From Ceratotherium simum simum (lineage: Eukaryota; Chordata; Mammalia; Perissodactyla; Rhinocerotidae): a DNA stretch of 64,000 nucleotides. This document shows positions 47,741 to 59,849 of this stretch, one piece after another. The position numbers and the translations under genes were made by a program. The stretch is from positions 923,888-987,887 of the forward strand of contig NW_004454178.1 in the NCBI RefSeq assembly GCF_000283155.1. Reading direction: 5' to 3'. Below the pieces are notes generated by a model. The model did not search any database and was not told the DNA's origin. It was given only the letters and a program-made list of their open reading frames with translations. How positions within the stretch are numbered: the first letter of the stretch is position 1; the number at the start of each line of letters is the position of its first letter.

Positions 47741-48508
47741 AAATATCGCAGTGAAGTTTGATGGCGAGCGGCTGGGCAGTTGTCGAATGAATATGTACGT
47801 TATTTAGGGGGTGGAGGGCAGAGAGGCCAGGAGGAGGGGGCGGGGAACTGGGGGAGACGATGATGCCTGGTTGTGCTCCTGCGTCCCGTTCCCCCTCCGT
47901 CTCCTGCTGCAATCCCAGCCCGGTGACCTGTTGTTTTTCCAGCTCCTTTTTGGCGCATATCTGCTGTGCCCACTTGTTAACCATTTTTGTTCGGATTCAG
48001 CCAGAGTAATCTTCCTGGTTAAAGCCCCTGAGCAGAATGATTTTTGATAAGGATATTTTTTTTTTTCCTGGAGAGGTCTGAAACCTATCCCAATACACAG
48101 GAAACAGTGTTTCCTTTTATTATTATTATTACTATTTTAGAGATTTATCAGATAAGAAATTAGAGTCTAGACCCACAAGCTGTGTTCATTTTTCAGTTTT
48201 TAGTATGACTGTACACAGGAGTACTGCACCACTTCTAACCATTGGCGATTTAGAATCTGATGAGGTAAAAGTCTTCAGAATCAGAGTGGATACAGAAAAC
48301 GTGGACAGCCGCACCTCTTTCATATATGTAATTGCACATGTAAAAATAAATGTCTTCAGCTGTTCAGCACCTGCTCATTAACAAGCTATAGGGCGGCATG
48401 AAATTTCAGTTTTGTAGCACCATGCCTTATTCATGAAAAATATGTCATAAGGATGCTCTAATAATAATTTCCTTATGTTTATAACAAATATCTCTATTAA
48501 TTTTTCAG
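47628..48508 (+). other. UNC80: UNC80 intron 1 (visible part)
   Basis: The first ~110 bases are still CpG-rich and may include the end of exon 1 or 5' leader; no donor site can be assigned. The rest is AT-rich with an att-repeat tract near 48,117-48,133. No repeat family named. Confidence 0.6.
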
Positions 48509-48557
48509 TGCATTTTTGAGGCCTAAACTGGGGAAGCAATATGAAGCCTCTTGTGTG
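48509..48557 (+). CDS. UNC80: UNC80 coding exon 2
   Basis: This 49-base exon (one base plus 16 codons) lies between acceptor 'tttttcag' and donor gtatgt. It encodes AFLRPKLGKQYEASCV, matching the N-terminal segment of mammalian UNC80 that follows the exon-1 sequence. The leading base completes a codon split with exon 1, so a two-base overhang is expected at the end of the missing exon. It ends in phase 0, as the next exon requires. Confidence 0.95.
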
Positions 48558-48654
48558 GTATGTGATATTCACCATTTAATGATTATTTCCTTACTCTGTG
48601 TGGTAATTTCAACCCAAAGAAAGACGTTAAATCATACTGACTATATATTAATTG

Positions 48655-49080
48655 GCAAATATCCTTGGGCATCTACTGCGTGCCAGGCACAGTTCTAGAT
48701 GGTGGGATAGAGCAATAATCAAACAAATATAGAGTTTGCATTCTAGTGCGAGAGGGACAGGCCACACACAAATAAGTATAAAACACACAGTAAGCCAGAT
48801 GGTGATAAGCATTATGGAGAAAAATTAAGCAAGAAAGGAGCACTAGGGAGGGAGTTTCATTTTAGAAGTGGTGGATGAATAAGGTTTGCCGGCTAATGTG
48901 ACCCTTGGATGAAGATTTGGCAGAAGAGAGGAGGGGATAGTTGAGGGAAGAGCAGAGGGAACAGGAAGTCTAAAGGACCTTCACTCAGAGTGGGGAGAGG
49001 TAGAGGAGTAAAAGAGAGGGTAGAGAGATTAGAGAACCAGGTAGTGGAGCCTTGCAAGCAAGTATAATAAGTCAAATCCG
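48655..49080 (-). repeat. L2 LINE 3' end, antisense
   Basis: 'ctactgcgtgccaggcacagttctagatggtggga', 'gtttgcattctagtgcgag', 'gatggtgataagcattatggagaaaaattaagca' is the complement of the L2 tail. Confidence 0.75.
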
Positions 49081-49547
49081 TAATCAACAACATCGACACT
49101 CTTATGTAGTGGAAGTTCATAAGATGAGTGTCTGTGAACTACTCAAACAAAGTAATATGCAATTCTGAACTTTTATGGTCTGTATTTGTTGTCCAAGTCT
49201 GAAGGTGGATGATACAAAATAATTATTAAAATAATGCTATTAACATTTAGGCGAAATAGGGTGCACTTGTCCTGAGATTCTAAGGGACTCCCATATCCCT
49301 ACAAATTTCCATTTTACAAATTGAGAACAGAAGACATGAAATCGTGAAGCACAATTGAAATGGATTTTTCACAGACTTCATTAAAATTTGGAGCTTACAT
49401 AAAGGTCTTCCCATTGCATACATTATAACCTACCCATTTGGATATTGTCATGAATATTTGCAAATGACTAAATAGATGTCCTTCTAGTAAGGAGCTCTGA
49501 AATGTGTCAGGGCCACAAACTGTGATGGAAGCCAACTGGAGAGTTAA

Positions 49548-49582
49548 ACACACACGCACACCCACACGCACACACACACAAA
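49548..49582. repeat. CA-rich microsatellite
   Basis: Imperfect (AC)n with interruptions (acacacgcacacccacacgc), followed by a short perfect run. Confidence 0.8.
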
Positions 49583-51189
49583 CAGGAATTTGTTTTGTTG
49601 TATCTCCTGCCGTTTAAAGTTGTCACAGAGATGTTTTTTTAAATATAACTTTCTAATTAAGGACCTTTTAATGGAATTTGTTGTTGTGCTTAGCTCAAGT
49701 TAGAGTAATTTGACACTTGAAATCTCTGAGCCTTCTTTAAATCGTGTTTACAATTGTACTAGCTTAAAATAATCCTGACTTTTCTCTGTTCTTGGCAAAG
49801 ATATGTCTGACATTTTAATGTAGTTACACAATATCAAATAACTAAGTCACATTCGTAGATAGATAGATAGGTGATAGATATAGAGGTAGTAATATAGAGA
49901 ACAATTTCTGGGGTTTAAAAAATTATATTAGTAACATTTAAGAAAATGTCGTTAAGTACCTAGAGGTCCCTGAGATTATAAAATATGTAACATCCTCTGA
50001 AATGTACTCATCCAGACTGTATAAATTCTTTACAATCTTGTAATACTCATCCTTTACTTAATAAATACTTAGATACCTGAAGGCTGAAGAATTTAAAAGT
50101 ATTTGGGTCTGCTTTTACTTAGTTTCCTTTGGGGAAAAAAAAAAAAAAGATTGCATTTCTGATTTTGCTCCTTCCCCAAATCTCAGCATGCCTTTTATAA
50201 TGAAGGTGAATTTCTTTTTTTTTTTTTTGAGTCAAAAGGTAAATAGTCTTCTTTGGAGAATCTCTATATTAAGCCATGTGTTTTTCTCAGGTATCCTAAT
50301 TCCAATAATACAGCTTGAATACTCGGGACTTGTATTATGATCCCTCTAGAGCACACTTACACAATTTTCTTGACCATTTGGGGCACCAAGTGGCAATCAG
50401 GTTCTGTTCATACAAAGCAATGTTTATTAAATTTATTCTAATGTTTGGTAGCTACACTTTCCCCAACGCCTTATAGTAATATCTCCCTTCCCCTTCAAAA
50501 GTAAAAAAGAACTGTGTAGGTCAAACTTGTTCTGGGATGCTTCACCCTCTAGAAGTATCCAGGGCCAGGATGGAAGATTTAATAAACCAGCAAAGCCAAA
50601 AAAAAAAAAAAAAAAGAAAAATTGGCTTATTTCCATCCCGTCTTCTCTTTCTCCTTTTCTTTCTTTATCCAACAGATACAGTATCTTTATGGTTACAGGC
50701 ATCAGGTACGCATGTCTTGGGCCAGGTCATTGCTAAGGACATGGAATAACCCCAAATCAGATTTTTGGAAAGAGCTGTACCTTATTTAACACCTGTGGAA
50801 CATTGACATAAATTGTGTCCCTCAAGACGCTTTCACAGAAGACACTTCACTTTGGATGTCTCAGCAGCATTTTATAAAACACTGCATCCAAAAAGTTCCT
50901 GAGTGAAATGTATTGTACTCTTTTTTAGAGGAAGCTTATTGTGGTGGAAATAAAAATCATTCATAATTCAAGCTATATACTTTAGATCAAGAACCTGCGA
51001 ATGGGTAAATAATAAGAAATTATCACTGACCCATTGCATGTCGATATACACAATGAAATGCAACGTGAGTGCCCTCTGAAGAATCTGGTCCAGTAATTTG
51101 CGTCTTTGAGTACCTTGATGTCCATTTTCTCACCAGTCAGACTCTCTGATTCCTTGTTTTACATGCCTTTGTTGTTTTCACATCTGCAG

Positions 51190-51346
51190 TCCTTTGAACG
51201 AGTGTTGGTAGAGAACAAGCTGCATGGCCTCTCCCCGGCGCTCTCTGCAGCCATCCAGAGCATTTCCAGGTGGGAGCTGGTACAGGCTGCCTTGCCTCAC
51301 GTCCTCCACTGCACTGCAACCCTGCTTTCAAACAGGAACAAGCTAG
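51190..51346 (+). CDS. UNC80: UNC80 coding exon 3
   Basis: This 157-base exon (52 codons plus one base) lies between acceptor 'catctgcag' and donor gttggt. It begins SFERVLVENKLHGLSPALSA and ends LLSNRNKL, closely matching human UNC80; human has Glu where this copy has Ala in ALSAAIQS (from memory). The final base g pairs with the gc opening exon 4 to make Gly. The donor GTTGGT departs from the GTRAGT consensus but is the only phase-consistent site. Confidence 0.96.
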
Positions 51347-52234
51347 GTTGGTGCTCCTGCACTGCGTCTCTGTGGCTTACTATCGTCCTTTTTATTCAGC
51401 ACTCATAACAACATGTATTGGGTACTTAGCATTTTCCCGAGTGCGGCACACACATTATCTCCTTCAGTTCTCACAAAATCCTCCTCACATTGGTGCCACT
51501 GTGATCTCCATTTTTCCAATGAGGGAACTGGCTGTCTTATTTTTAATTTTACAAATAACATGTGAATATTTTCTCTTTTTAGACACTAAAATATTATAGG
51601 GAACCTAAAGACTTTCACCATCCAAGGTGAATTCCAATCAGAATTGTCCCTTTTGCCCTCCCGACTCCTAAAGCAACCACTTCCACTTTGTAGTACTGTG
51701 TGTATGTGTGTGCCTGTGCATAAAGATTATTTTTCTTTTTTTAGATCATTTTGCAGATTGCCTTTGTCACATGGTAATAGGTCCTAGCCATCTACCCCAT
51801 GTTAATGTACATGCTCTTCTCTATCCAGTTCCTTCCCCTCATTTGGGTGTCTGTTCAAATGTTACCTTTACAGAGGGCCCTTTCTTGGTCACACTGTCTA
51901 AAATAGACTAGTTGTTATCTTCAGAGCCTATACCCTTAACTACTATGCCGCCTGTTTGGAAATATGCATGGGTATCTGACTGAAGAGTGTGATGCATGCA
52001 GTTTCTCCCCCTATGACAGCATGGCATTCTGCAGAGATTGAAGCCAGTTAGAAAGCCCCCAAATGAGAGTGAGCCCTTCCAGCAGTGCTTATAAGAGGTG
52101 TAGAGAAATGCTGTGTCTCTCAGGAAATTGAACCACAGAGCGAGGCAAGAATGTTCTTCCCAGACCCAAGGTTGACATCCATTGTTCTGGTCACAGATTT
52201 TGTCTTAACCTGGCTGTGTGGTTGTCCCATGCAG
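51347..52234 (+). other. UNC80: UNC80 intron 3
   Basis: An antisense MIR lies near 51,395-51,545 ('cacattatctccttcagttctcacaaaatcc', 'tttttccaatgagggaactg'). An L2-like piece lies near 51,820-51,910 ('gtctgttcaaatgttacctttacagagggccc'). Otherwise unassigned. Confidence 0.65.
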
Positions 52235-52536
52235 GCCACCAGGATAAACTGGGTGTCGCTGAGACAAAGCTCCTTCACACCCTGCACTGGATGCTCCTGG
52301 AGGCCCCCCAGGACTGCAACAGCGAGCGATTTGGGGGCACAGACCGAGGCTCCAGCTGGGGTGGTAGCAGTAGCGCTTTCATCCACCAGGTTGAAAACCA
52401 GGGTTCTCCAGGGCAGCCTTGCCAAGGCAGCTCCAATGACGAAGAAGAGAGCAGCCGGAGGAAGATCTTCCAGAACTCCATGGCTACCGTGGAGCTCTTT
52501 GTGTTTCTCTTTGCCCCTCTGGTACACAGGATCAAG
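52235..52536 (+). CDS. UNC80: UNC80 coding exon 4
   Basis: This 302-base exon (two bases plus 100 codons) lies between acceptor 'cccatgcag' and donor gtgagc. It encodes HQDKLGVAETKLLHTLHWML, a Gly/Ser-rich acidic stretch (ERFGGTDRGSSWGG ... SNDEEESSRRK), and ends FVFLFAPLVHRIK. The hydrophobic ends flank a likely disordered loop, as in the human protein. Small differences from human (SSRRK where human has NNRRK, from memory) are ordinary orthologue divergence. No stops or shifts. Confidence 0.97.
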
Positions 52537-52689
52537 GTGAGCAGACAGCTAGTGTTAGGCTGAGGGAGGATGCTGGTCAGGTGAGGGTGGGCTTCAAATG
52601 GTATTTCCATATTTGGTTGTCCGTGTTTTCTACGCTCTTTTATAAGCCACAACATGGAGATCTTTATTTTTGTATTATACTACTGAACA

Positions 52690-53075
52690 TTATTTCAAAA
52701 ACACAAATCTCCACATGTCATTTACCTACTTAAAACCTTCATTGGTTCTCCATCTGCCCAAGGTGATGCCCAACATATTAAATATGGCATATAAAGTCAA
52801 GCATGATCTGGGGCTTAAGTTCCTCTCTTATCAGCTGCCAGTCCCTACTGGCCACCTCATGATCCAGCTCTCGGAGCCGTGGGAACCGTTCCCTGAATAT
52901 TCCCTTGCCGTTTGCTCTGCCCTCCTTTTCCCCCTCTGGTCCTCTCATGGTTCTTCAAACCTCAATTTCAGTGTCATCATTTCCGTGAAGCTTCTCCTCT
53001 GACCTTCCCCATGTAGACTTAGTCAGTCTCCTTTTATTTCTGTAGCATTTTGTAGCGACCTCTATTATAATGGAG
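52690..53075 (+). repeat. L2 LINE remnant
   Basis: 'ttacctacttaaaaccttcattggttctccatc', 'gcatataaagtcaagcatgatctgg', 'ctctgaccttccccatgtagac' follow L2 in order. Confidence 0.75.
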
Positions 53076-53869
53076 GGTGTAGAGCTGAAGTTTTTAGTTT
53101 TTATGTGCTGTGGACTTTTTGACAGTTCGGTACAACCTGAGAATTGCTTTTCCAAATATTTTTAAATGCATAAAATACAAGACATAGGAAATAAATTAAA
53201 ATACAATACATTAAAATATGATTATATCCATGTACCCCTTAGATCTGAAAGAGACAGTATAATTTGAAATTGCTTTGCCACCATCTTCCAGCTGTGTGAT
53301 CTTGGCGATATTACTTAACCTGTTGCATCCTCCATTGCATAAAATTCTGGATATATGTGAAGATACAGTTTAGTTCCAACACAGGGAAAGAAATCAAGAA
53401 CTATTTGTCACTTCTATGAATGAATAAATTAACAGTATTCCATCTGAATGCTCTGATAAGACATAAGAAGGAATTAACATGCCTAACTGTTCTTTAATAG
53501 AATATTAGGATCCTAATGAATGGATGTTTCAAGTTAGCGATATATATATGTTCCTATATAGAGATGTATATGAAGGTGGTTGTGAGACCGTTAACAGTCA
53601 CTATGAGGGGGTGGACTAGTGAGTCTTTTCACCCGTTTTAATTTTAGTTAAAATTCACTTTCAGTTGACTCTGTGCCATTGCTAGTAGGAATAGAATTGA
53701 AATTACCTGTAAATTCCCAGCATGCTTTGCATGCACTGGCCACATTGCCCATCAAACATAGCAAAAATTTTAAATGTTGTTAAATTAAGTTGCTACTTGA
53801 AAAGCTTTGACTTTCATTTCAGAAAGTCTTTTCTAAAGGTTACACTTAACAGAAAGCGTTGCTTTAACT

Positions 53870-54392
53870 GAGACCATCCCCTGGCCTAGGGACCCGCAGG
53901 ACCTGGCTCCTGCCCACCCTCTCGGCCTCGTCTCCCTCCATCCCACCAGCCTCGCTGTTGTTCACGAATCTCCAGGCTCACCCGAGGCTCCCCCTCGAAC
54001 TCAACAAGTTCATTCTTGCTTTCAGGTCCTTGCGCTGGTTTTTCTTCCATTTGAAACATTACCCCCACCCTCTACCCCTAGACTTTCCCTTGGCCCTGTC
54101 CTTCTCATCAGTTTTCTCACCCCTCAAGTGTCACAACTCAAGAAGGGCTTTCCCTGGCCACTTCAGTGCCGCTAGTACATGACTATACTTTTTTTTTCCT
54201 TCTCAGCACTTCTCAGTACCTGAAATTATTTTATGTGTTTGTTTACGTGGTCGTTGCCCATCGCTCCCCCTAGAACAGAGGTTCGTGAGCACAGGGACAC
54301 CATCTGTTCAGGTCACACTGTATCTCCAGCGTCTGGAAGTGACTGGCGTATATGAGGCACTCGATAAATGTTTAATGACTCACTCACTGAGT
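53870..54392 (+). repeat. L2 LINE 3' remnant
   Basis: 'tttcaggtccttgcgctggtttttcttcc', 'gggctttccctggccacttcagtgcc', 'gagcacagggacaccatctgttcaggtcac', 'gaggcactcgataaatgttta' follow the L2 3' end to its tail. Confidence 0.8.
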
Positions 54393-54589
54393 AAACCCAG
54401 GTGATTATCAGAAGCTGATCCAGGTGCTAAAGGTAGCACTTATACGTGGGTACATGGGTCCTTAAAATAAAGAGGGCAGGAGAGAAAGCTCCTTAAAAAA
54501 AAAGATGGCTCAGAAAGATATCTATTTGTGCAGAAATATCCTCTGGAGTAAAAAATGTGGGAAAATAGGAGTGGCCAGAATCGCTGTCA

Positions 54590-54815
54590 TTTTATTTGAA
54601 GACGTGCTGAGTGCCCAGGTTTTGGAAACAGCTATAGGCCTGCCTTTGAATCCAGTGCTTGCTCCTCCCAACTCTGTAACATTGAGCCATTAACTTCTTT
54701 AAGTCTCAGTTTTCTCACGTATAAATGGAATATAGAAATAATGTTATGGGGTATTGTGTGGATTAAATGAGGTATAGTACTCAACCTGACACATAAAAAG
54801 GCATTAACGAATTAG
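54590..54815 (+). repeat. MIR SINE remnant
   Basis: 'tttgaatccagtgcttgctcctcccaactctgtaac', 'taagtctcagttttctcacgtataaatgg', 'attaaatgaggtatagtactcaacctgacaca' match the MIR order. Confidence 0.75.
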
Positions 54816-55229
54816 TTGCTTTTGATGTTGGCATTGTTTTGCTATTGGTATTATGTATTATCAGTAGAAAGGGGGCCAGATCCTCTTTCAGGGGGGACTC
54901 CACGGACAGTGGAGGAAAACTGGGTCAGGATCCCCGAGTTCTACCTGTGACTTAGAATTGGGGCATTTATAGGGGAGTAAGACAACACAGATAAACTGCT
55001 GCACAGTGATTAATACATAGTACTGTGTTGTAACAATTATTGTTAGCTATTTTTACTAGCACTGTTGTTTTATCATTTTATTGTTGCTATGAGGGAAGTA
55101 TTGTTCTAGATGCTATCGGGAATAAAAAATATCTAGACCTAACACCACACGTAACACTGTGCAGACTTCCCCATGTCCGTTTCAAGAGGAATGGGGTCCT
55201 CTCTCCTTAAGTCCCGTCCTGTCTGTCTA

Positions 55230-56520
55230 GCTGTTTACTCAGTATCTCTAGTTGAATGTTTAAGGGGCATCTCAGACTTAACATGTCTAAAACGAGGCTC
55301 TGGATGTCCCCAAACCTGTTCCTCCTTCATTTTGCCCATCTTTATCAACGGCAAAGCGAAAAACCTTTGCCACCTGTTTCTTTCACACTCCACTTCCAGT
55401 GAACTAGCAAATTCTGTAAACAGTCTTCAAAATGTATCTGGAATCTCCTCTTCTCATTTTGCCCTCCACCAACACCCTAGTCTAATCATCTTTCACCTAC
55501 ATGATAATAATAGCTTCCTAAATTGTGTCTCTCTCCACCCTTGCCCTTTCTCGAACTATTCTCAATAGCCTGAGTGATCCTATCAAAACATAGGTCCAGT
55601 CATGTCACTCTGCTACTCAAAACCCTCCCTCGGCTTCCTGTCTTACTCAGTAACTGCTGAAGTCCTTACTGTGAGCTATCAGGCCCTGTATGATTTGGGA
55701 CTCAATAACTTCTCCGACCTTATTTTTTCCTACTCTTCTGTGGTTCACTTGACTCCAGACACCAGTCTCCTGGCTGTTTCTCCACACACGAGCATACTTA
55801 GGACCTTTGCACTTGCTGATCTCTTCTCACGGAATGCTTTTTCTGGAAATATCTACATGGAAGCTCCTTCATTTCATTCAGACCCTTACTCAAAAGTCAT
55901 CTTCACGATAAGTCCTTTCCTGGCTATCTGTCGAAAACATCAGCACCTCGTCTGATACATCCCTCACCGCTGTTACTTCTCCTTTGCACCAGGAGAGCAG
56001 CGACTTTTGTCTGCTTTGTTCACTGTTGATCCCAGAACCCAGAATAGTACCAGGTACGTAGTTGTTAGTGCTGTGGAGTTGATTCCAACTCCTAGCGCCC
56101 CTGTGCACAGCAGAGCAGAACCCTGCCTGGTCTTATATGCCATCCTCTCACCTTCCTGTGCTGTATCTGACAATGCTCCGCTGCTATGCGCAGGGTTTTC
56201 GTGGCCAGTGTTTTCAGAAGTGGGTGGCCAGATCCTTCTTCCTAGTCTGTCTCAGTCTGGAAGCTCTGCTGAAACCTGTCCACCATGGGTGACCCTGCTG
56301 GTATTTGAAATCCTGGTGGCATAGCTTTCAGCATCACAGCCACATGCAGCCGCCACAGTGTGACAACCGACAGATGGGTAGTGTGGTTCCCTGACCTGGA
56401 AATTAACCTGGGCTGCAACAGTGAGAGTGCTGAATCTTAACCACTAGACCACCAGGGCTGGCTAGGTACATTGTAGGTGGTCTATAAATATTTGTAGAAT
56501 GAATGTTGAATGAATTTGCT
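55230..56520 (+). repeat. L2 LINE, long remnant interrupted by a SINE
   Basis: From 'gaatgtttaaggggcatctcagacttaacatgtctaaaacgaggc' through 'gtcactctgctactcaaaaccctcc' to 'gttcactgttgatcccagaacccagaatagtaccagg' (56,052). After the SINE the L2 tail resumes with 'ggtggtctataaatatttgtagaatgaatg' (to about 56,520). One of the longest L2 copies here. Confidence 0.85.
56052..56475 (-). mobile_element. tRNA-headed SINE with RTE-like body, antisense
   Basis: Antisense element about 56,061-56,463. It opens gttgttagtgctgtggagtt (complement of an RTE-type tail, 'ggcactaacaac') and ends 'cttaaccactagaccaccagggctggc', the complement of a tRNA-like head unlike the ERE head. Flanks aggtacgta and aggtacatt suggest a short, decayed target duplication. 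I recall this as a SINE2-type perissodactyl family but cannot confirm the name. Confidence 0.7.
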
Positions 56521-56774
56521 GTATGTGCTTTCCTAATACTTCCGCGGGGAGTCCTGGAGGCTTTCCCATCGCGGGCCCTGCTGTGGTGCCAGGATCCCTG
56601 TCTACAGCTTACAGAACAGTCCTCTCTGTACCAACATGCAGGATTATTCAGGGATTTCATCAGCCTTTCCAGTTGAAGCTTCCTTTGACACTGAGCTACA
56701 TTGATTCACCATTTACAGAATCACTTCTTCTTCTTCTTTATTTCCAATTTGTTCCTAGCTCTTATCCTTCTAGA

Positions 56775-56955
56775 TCAGTGGTTTTCAACCATGGCTACAG
56801 ATGAGAGTCACCAGGGGGCACTTAGGAAAACCTCACAGTGATTCTAATTTAATTGGTCTGGGTAGAGGAGGAAGTGGAACCTGGGCATCCTGTGTTTTAA
56901 AAGCTCCCGAGGTGATTATAATATACAAGCCAGGGCTGCAGATCATCGCCCTAAA
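56775..56955 (+). repeat. MER5A-like DNA transposon remnant
   Basis: 'cagtggttttcaaccatggc', 'agtcaccagggggca', 'tgattctaatttaattggtctggg', 'aaagctcccgaggtgattataat' match the MER5A order. Confidence 0.7.
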
Positions 56956-57814
56956 AGAATTCCTGGGTCTCAGCTGTGTTCATTAATCCGTGATCACATT
57001 CTCTGCTTCTATCTCTACATTGTTTTGACAAGCTGAGTTGTTTAAAATGTAACCTCAGATGTCATATAATTGCACTTATACGACATGAGATTGCATTTAA
57101 AACATCTCAGCCTCTCAAAATGATGTAATGATGAAGCAGATAATGTGCTCCCTGGAAGAGACCTTAAATTACAGATAAATTGAGTAAGTATGAGTTGTAC
57201 CCAATTTCTAATGCTATATTGAGCATTGTGATCATGCCAAGAGCTGTGGGGGAGGAGGAGGCCTGACATATCCCTGCCCTCGAGGAATTAAAGATTGTGG
57301 AGAAGGCAACATTACAAAGTAATACATTGTGAAGGGCCAAAATATATGTTCCTGATTCTGTGAAATACAAGAACGAGAGACGGACTGGAGAATAGAAAGT
57401 CAAAATGGCCAGCATCTGAGGATATTGCCTCATGAGAGAAAGAAGGACAATTACATCATTAAGAGGAATAGTAGTGACAACCACAAGTAAAGAGATCTGC
57501 CAAGACTCTTGAAATAAATAGGCCATGATCACTGCTAACACAAAACGATAATTTGTTTTATGCTTTGCCCAAGCTGCATTTTAATTAATTACTAATGTTG
57601 CCTAAAGTAGACCACCGTGATTTCCACAGTAATTGTGATGATAGTTTAGGGCTCCTGGTTTACCCCAGAAACACTCTTTGAGTGATGAAAGAAGGTCTGG
57701 AAGATCAACCCATTTTGAAATGATCTTATGAATGATGTTAATCCTTGCATTGAATGGTCCCTTCAGCCAGTTCCTAGAAGCCAGTCATTGGACATAGATC
57801 TTCTCTTCCCCCAG

Positions 57815-57938
57815 GAATCTGACCTCACGTTCCGACTGGCCAGTGGGCTTGTTATATGGCAGCCCATGTGGGAGCACAGACAGCCCGAGGTCTCTGGCTT
57901 CACGGCACTGGTGAAGCCCATCAGGAGCATCGTTACAG
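57815..57938 (+). CDS. UNC80: UNC80 coding exon 5
   Basis: This 124-base exon (41 codons plus one base) lies between acceptor 'cttcccccag' and donor gtttgt. It encodes ESDLTFRLASGLVIWQPMWE and ends ALVKPIRSIVT, near-identical to human UNC80. The last base g joins cc of exon 6 to make Ala. The donor is weak (GTTTGT) but phase-consistent; reading through it gives non-homologous residues and a stop within about 12 codons. Confidence 0.96.
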
Positions 57939-58124
57939 GTTTGTGCCTCGGACACCCAGTGTGGTGGTCTTAGTGGACTCCCTCATACACGGGGTGAGGG
58001 TGATGGGATGCTTTGGCCTGAAGGAGCCAAGAGGAAGAAAATTTCTCCAGGGAGTTATCTAGGTGTCCTGGGTACGGGGCTCATTCACATGATGAGCAAC
58101 TCCAAACCAAGAGCACATGCTGTT

Positions 58125-58320
58125 GTGTTGTATGACTTTAGATAAGTTGTTTAAAATTCCTGTGCCTCAGTTTCCTCATCTGTAAAATGGGAGTTAAAAT
58201 ATAATATTACTAGTACTTAAGGGTTGTTATGAGGAATAAATGAATTAATTTATGTAAAGTTGTTTAGAAGAATGCCGGGCACCTAGTAGGTGAATAAGTG
58301 GTAGCTACTGTTGCTGTTAT
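58125..58320 (+). repeat. MIR SINE
   Basis: Well preserved core with tail 'gggcacctagtaggtgaataagtggtag'. It starts near 'tatgactttagataagttg'. Confidence 0.85.
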
Positions 58321-59849
58321 TATTATTATATCATCATCATTATGGCAGATGGAGTAGCAGCTCCTTAACAATCTCATCTTAGTGTTTTATTGCTATCAGA
58401 GCATTTTACTGCAGGAATCGTCTAATAAAATAGTCCTACTGTCAAACTGTAGAAAGAGCACAACATAGTGGCTTGAAAAGTGCCTGGAGGGCTCAGGCTC
58501 CACTCCAGATCTGCTCTTACTGTGTGTGTAGCCTAACCTCTCTGGGTGTTTCTATTTCATTTCTTTACAATGGAGATAATAGTGCCACCTTATAGGGCTT
58601 CACACTGTACACACATAAAATGCACACACGTGCCCATTTCACAGTAAGTGCTCAATAAATCCACCCTTCTATTCCTAACCCAATTTTTAGCATCAATAAC
58701 AAAATTAAAAAAGAGATAAATTATGTGGAAATTTACAGAGGCAAATATATATGTTCGTGTGTATATATGTATGTATATAGTTTGCTTACTTCATAAGGTT
58801 TTCCTGCAGACAGTGGAGGATTATGCATGTAAAAGGGCTTTGTAAACGGAAGGAAACTATAAACACATTTTTACATACTGTTTTCCTCCTATAATTTAAA
58901 ACAACTTTGCAAGTTACATATTATGTTAAGGAATTTTGTAAACCAGGAGTGCCATATTATTCATATATGTGATAAGATGCTTATAGTGACATATCGTGCT
59001 TACTATAGTCATTCAAAAGGAAGAGGAACTTTTTCATATAGTAAATGGAGACTGACCCCACAACTTACATGTATGCAATACATTAACGATTGAAATAAAT
59101 TATAAATTCAAGGGTAATACTCTGTCATACAGTTCAAATATTGAGCAACTAAATAAGTAGAGGTGTCGTAGCCAAAGTGATCTACTTCATACTCCACGGA
59201 TGGAATGAGGTTAATTTCATTGGATTCAAACAAGCTGAGAGTGGAGACAGATGTACCAGGTTAAAAAACTGAAAACAATAGAAATAAGGCAGAAGAAAAT
59301 GAAATATGCTATGGTGAAACAAGACTATTACTGAAGAAGCCATATGTTTATGTTGATTAAAGAAATTGAATTTTTTTCATTTTTTTAAGTCCTATCACTT
59401 TCCTGTATAAATGGGAAGATCACTGCAAATCTAGGTCTCTCTCTCTAATACATAAACATGCATAAAAACTATTGAGAACTCACGTGCCGCCATAGAACAT
59501 GGGCTGTTCTCGTCACCCTCCCTTTCTCGTGGATGATGTTCTCGGTGGGTTCCTTTCTCCTCTGCCTGATCTCGGGGGACCTGAAATGATGCACAGTGTC
59601 TGAGGGGAAATGAAACTCAGCTTAGACAGCATGGCCAGAAGAAAAAGCAGTGGCATGTGGGTGACACTCCACCAGACACTGGTCTCTGGTTTTGTGAGGT
59701 TGGTACACACTTTCCGCTCAGCACCAGTTTACTCACAATTCAAATGGGGCATCGACATCTTAGCTTCCCACCGTCCCTGATCCGCAGGTGAAGATGTGAC
59801 TGACTGGACTCTTAGCTCAAGGGCAGCTGAATGTGCTTATTAAAGCACA

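Larger units (their letters stand above)
48558..51189 (+). other. UNC80: UNC80 intron 2
   Basis: An antisense L2 remnant lies at 48,655-49,080. A CA-rich tract is at 49,548-49,582 and a short TAGA/GATA tract at 49,857-49,880. A T run is at 50,216-50,229 and an A run at 50,600-50,615. Remaining sequence is AT-rich and unassigned. Confidence 0.7.
52537..57814 (+). other. UNC80: UNC80 intron 4 (repeat-rich)
   Basis: Three sense L2 stretches (52,690-53,075; 53,870-54,392; 55,230-56,520), a MIR near 54,590-54,815, a tRNA-headed SINE inside the third L2 and a MER5A-like element near 56,775-56,955. 57,050-57,540 may hold diverged antisense L2. No exon seen. Confidence 0.7.

Noticed and set aside
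46931..47984. Long frames of about 250-350 codons on both strands across the CpG island
   Set aside because: They run through 441 N bases translated as X; the visible parts are antisense or unspliced CpG-island text with no homology I recognise.
55173..55955. Two plus-strand frames of 117-131 codons in UNC80 intron 4
   Set aside because: They are L2 LINE sequence; no splice context or UNC80 similarity.
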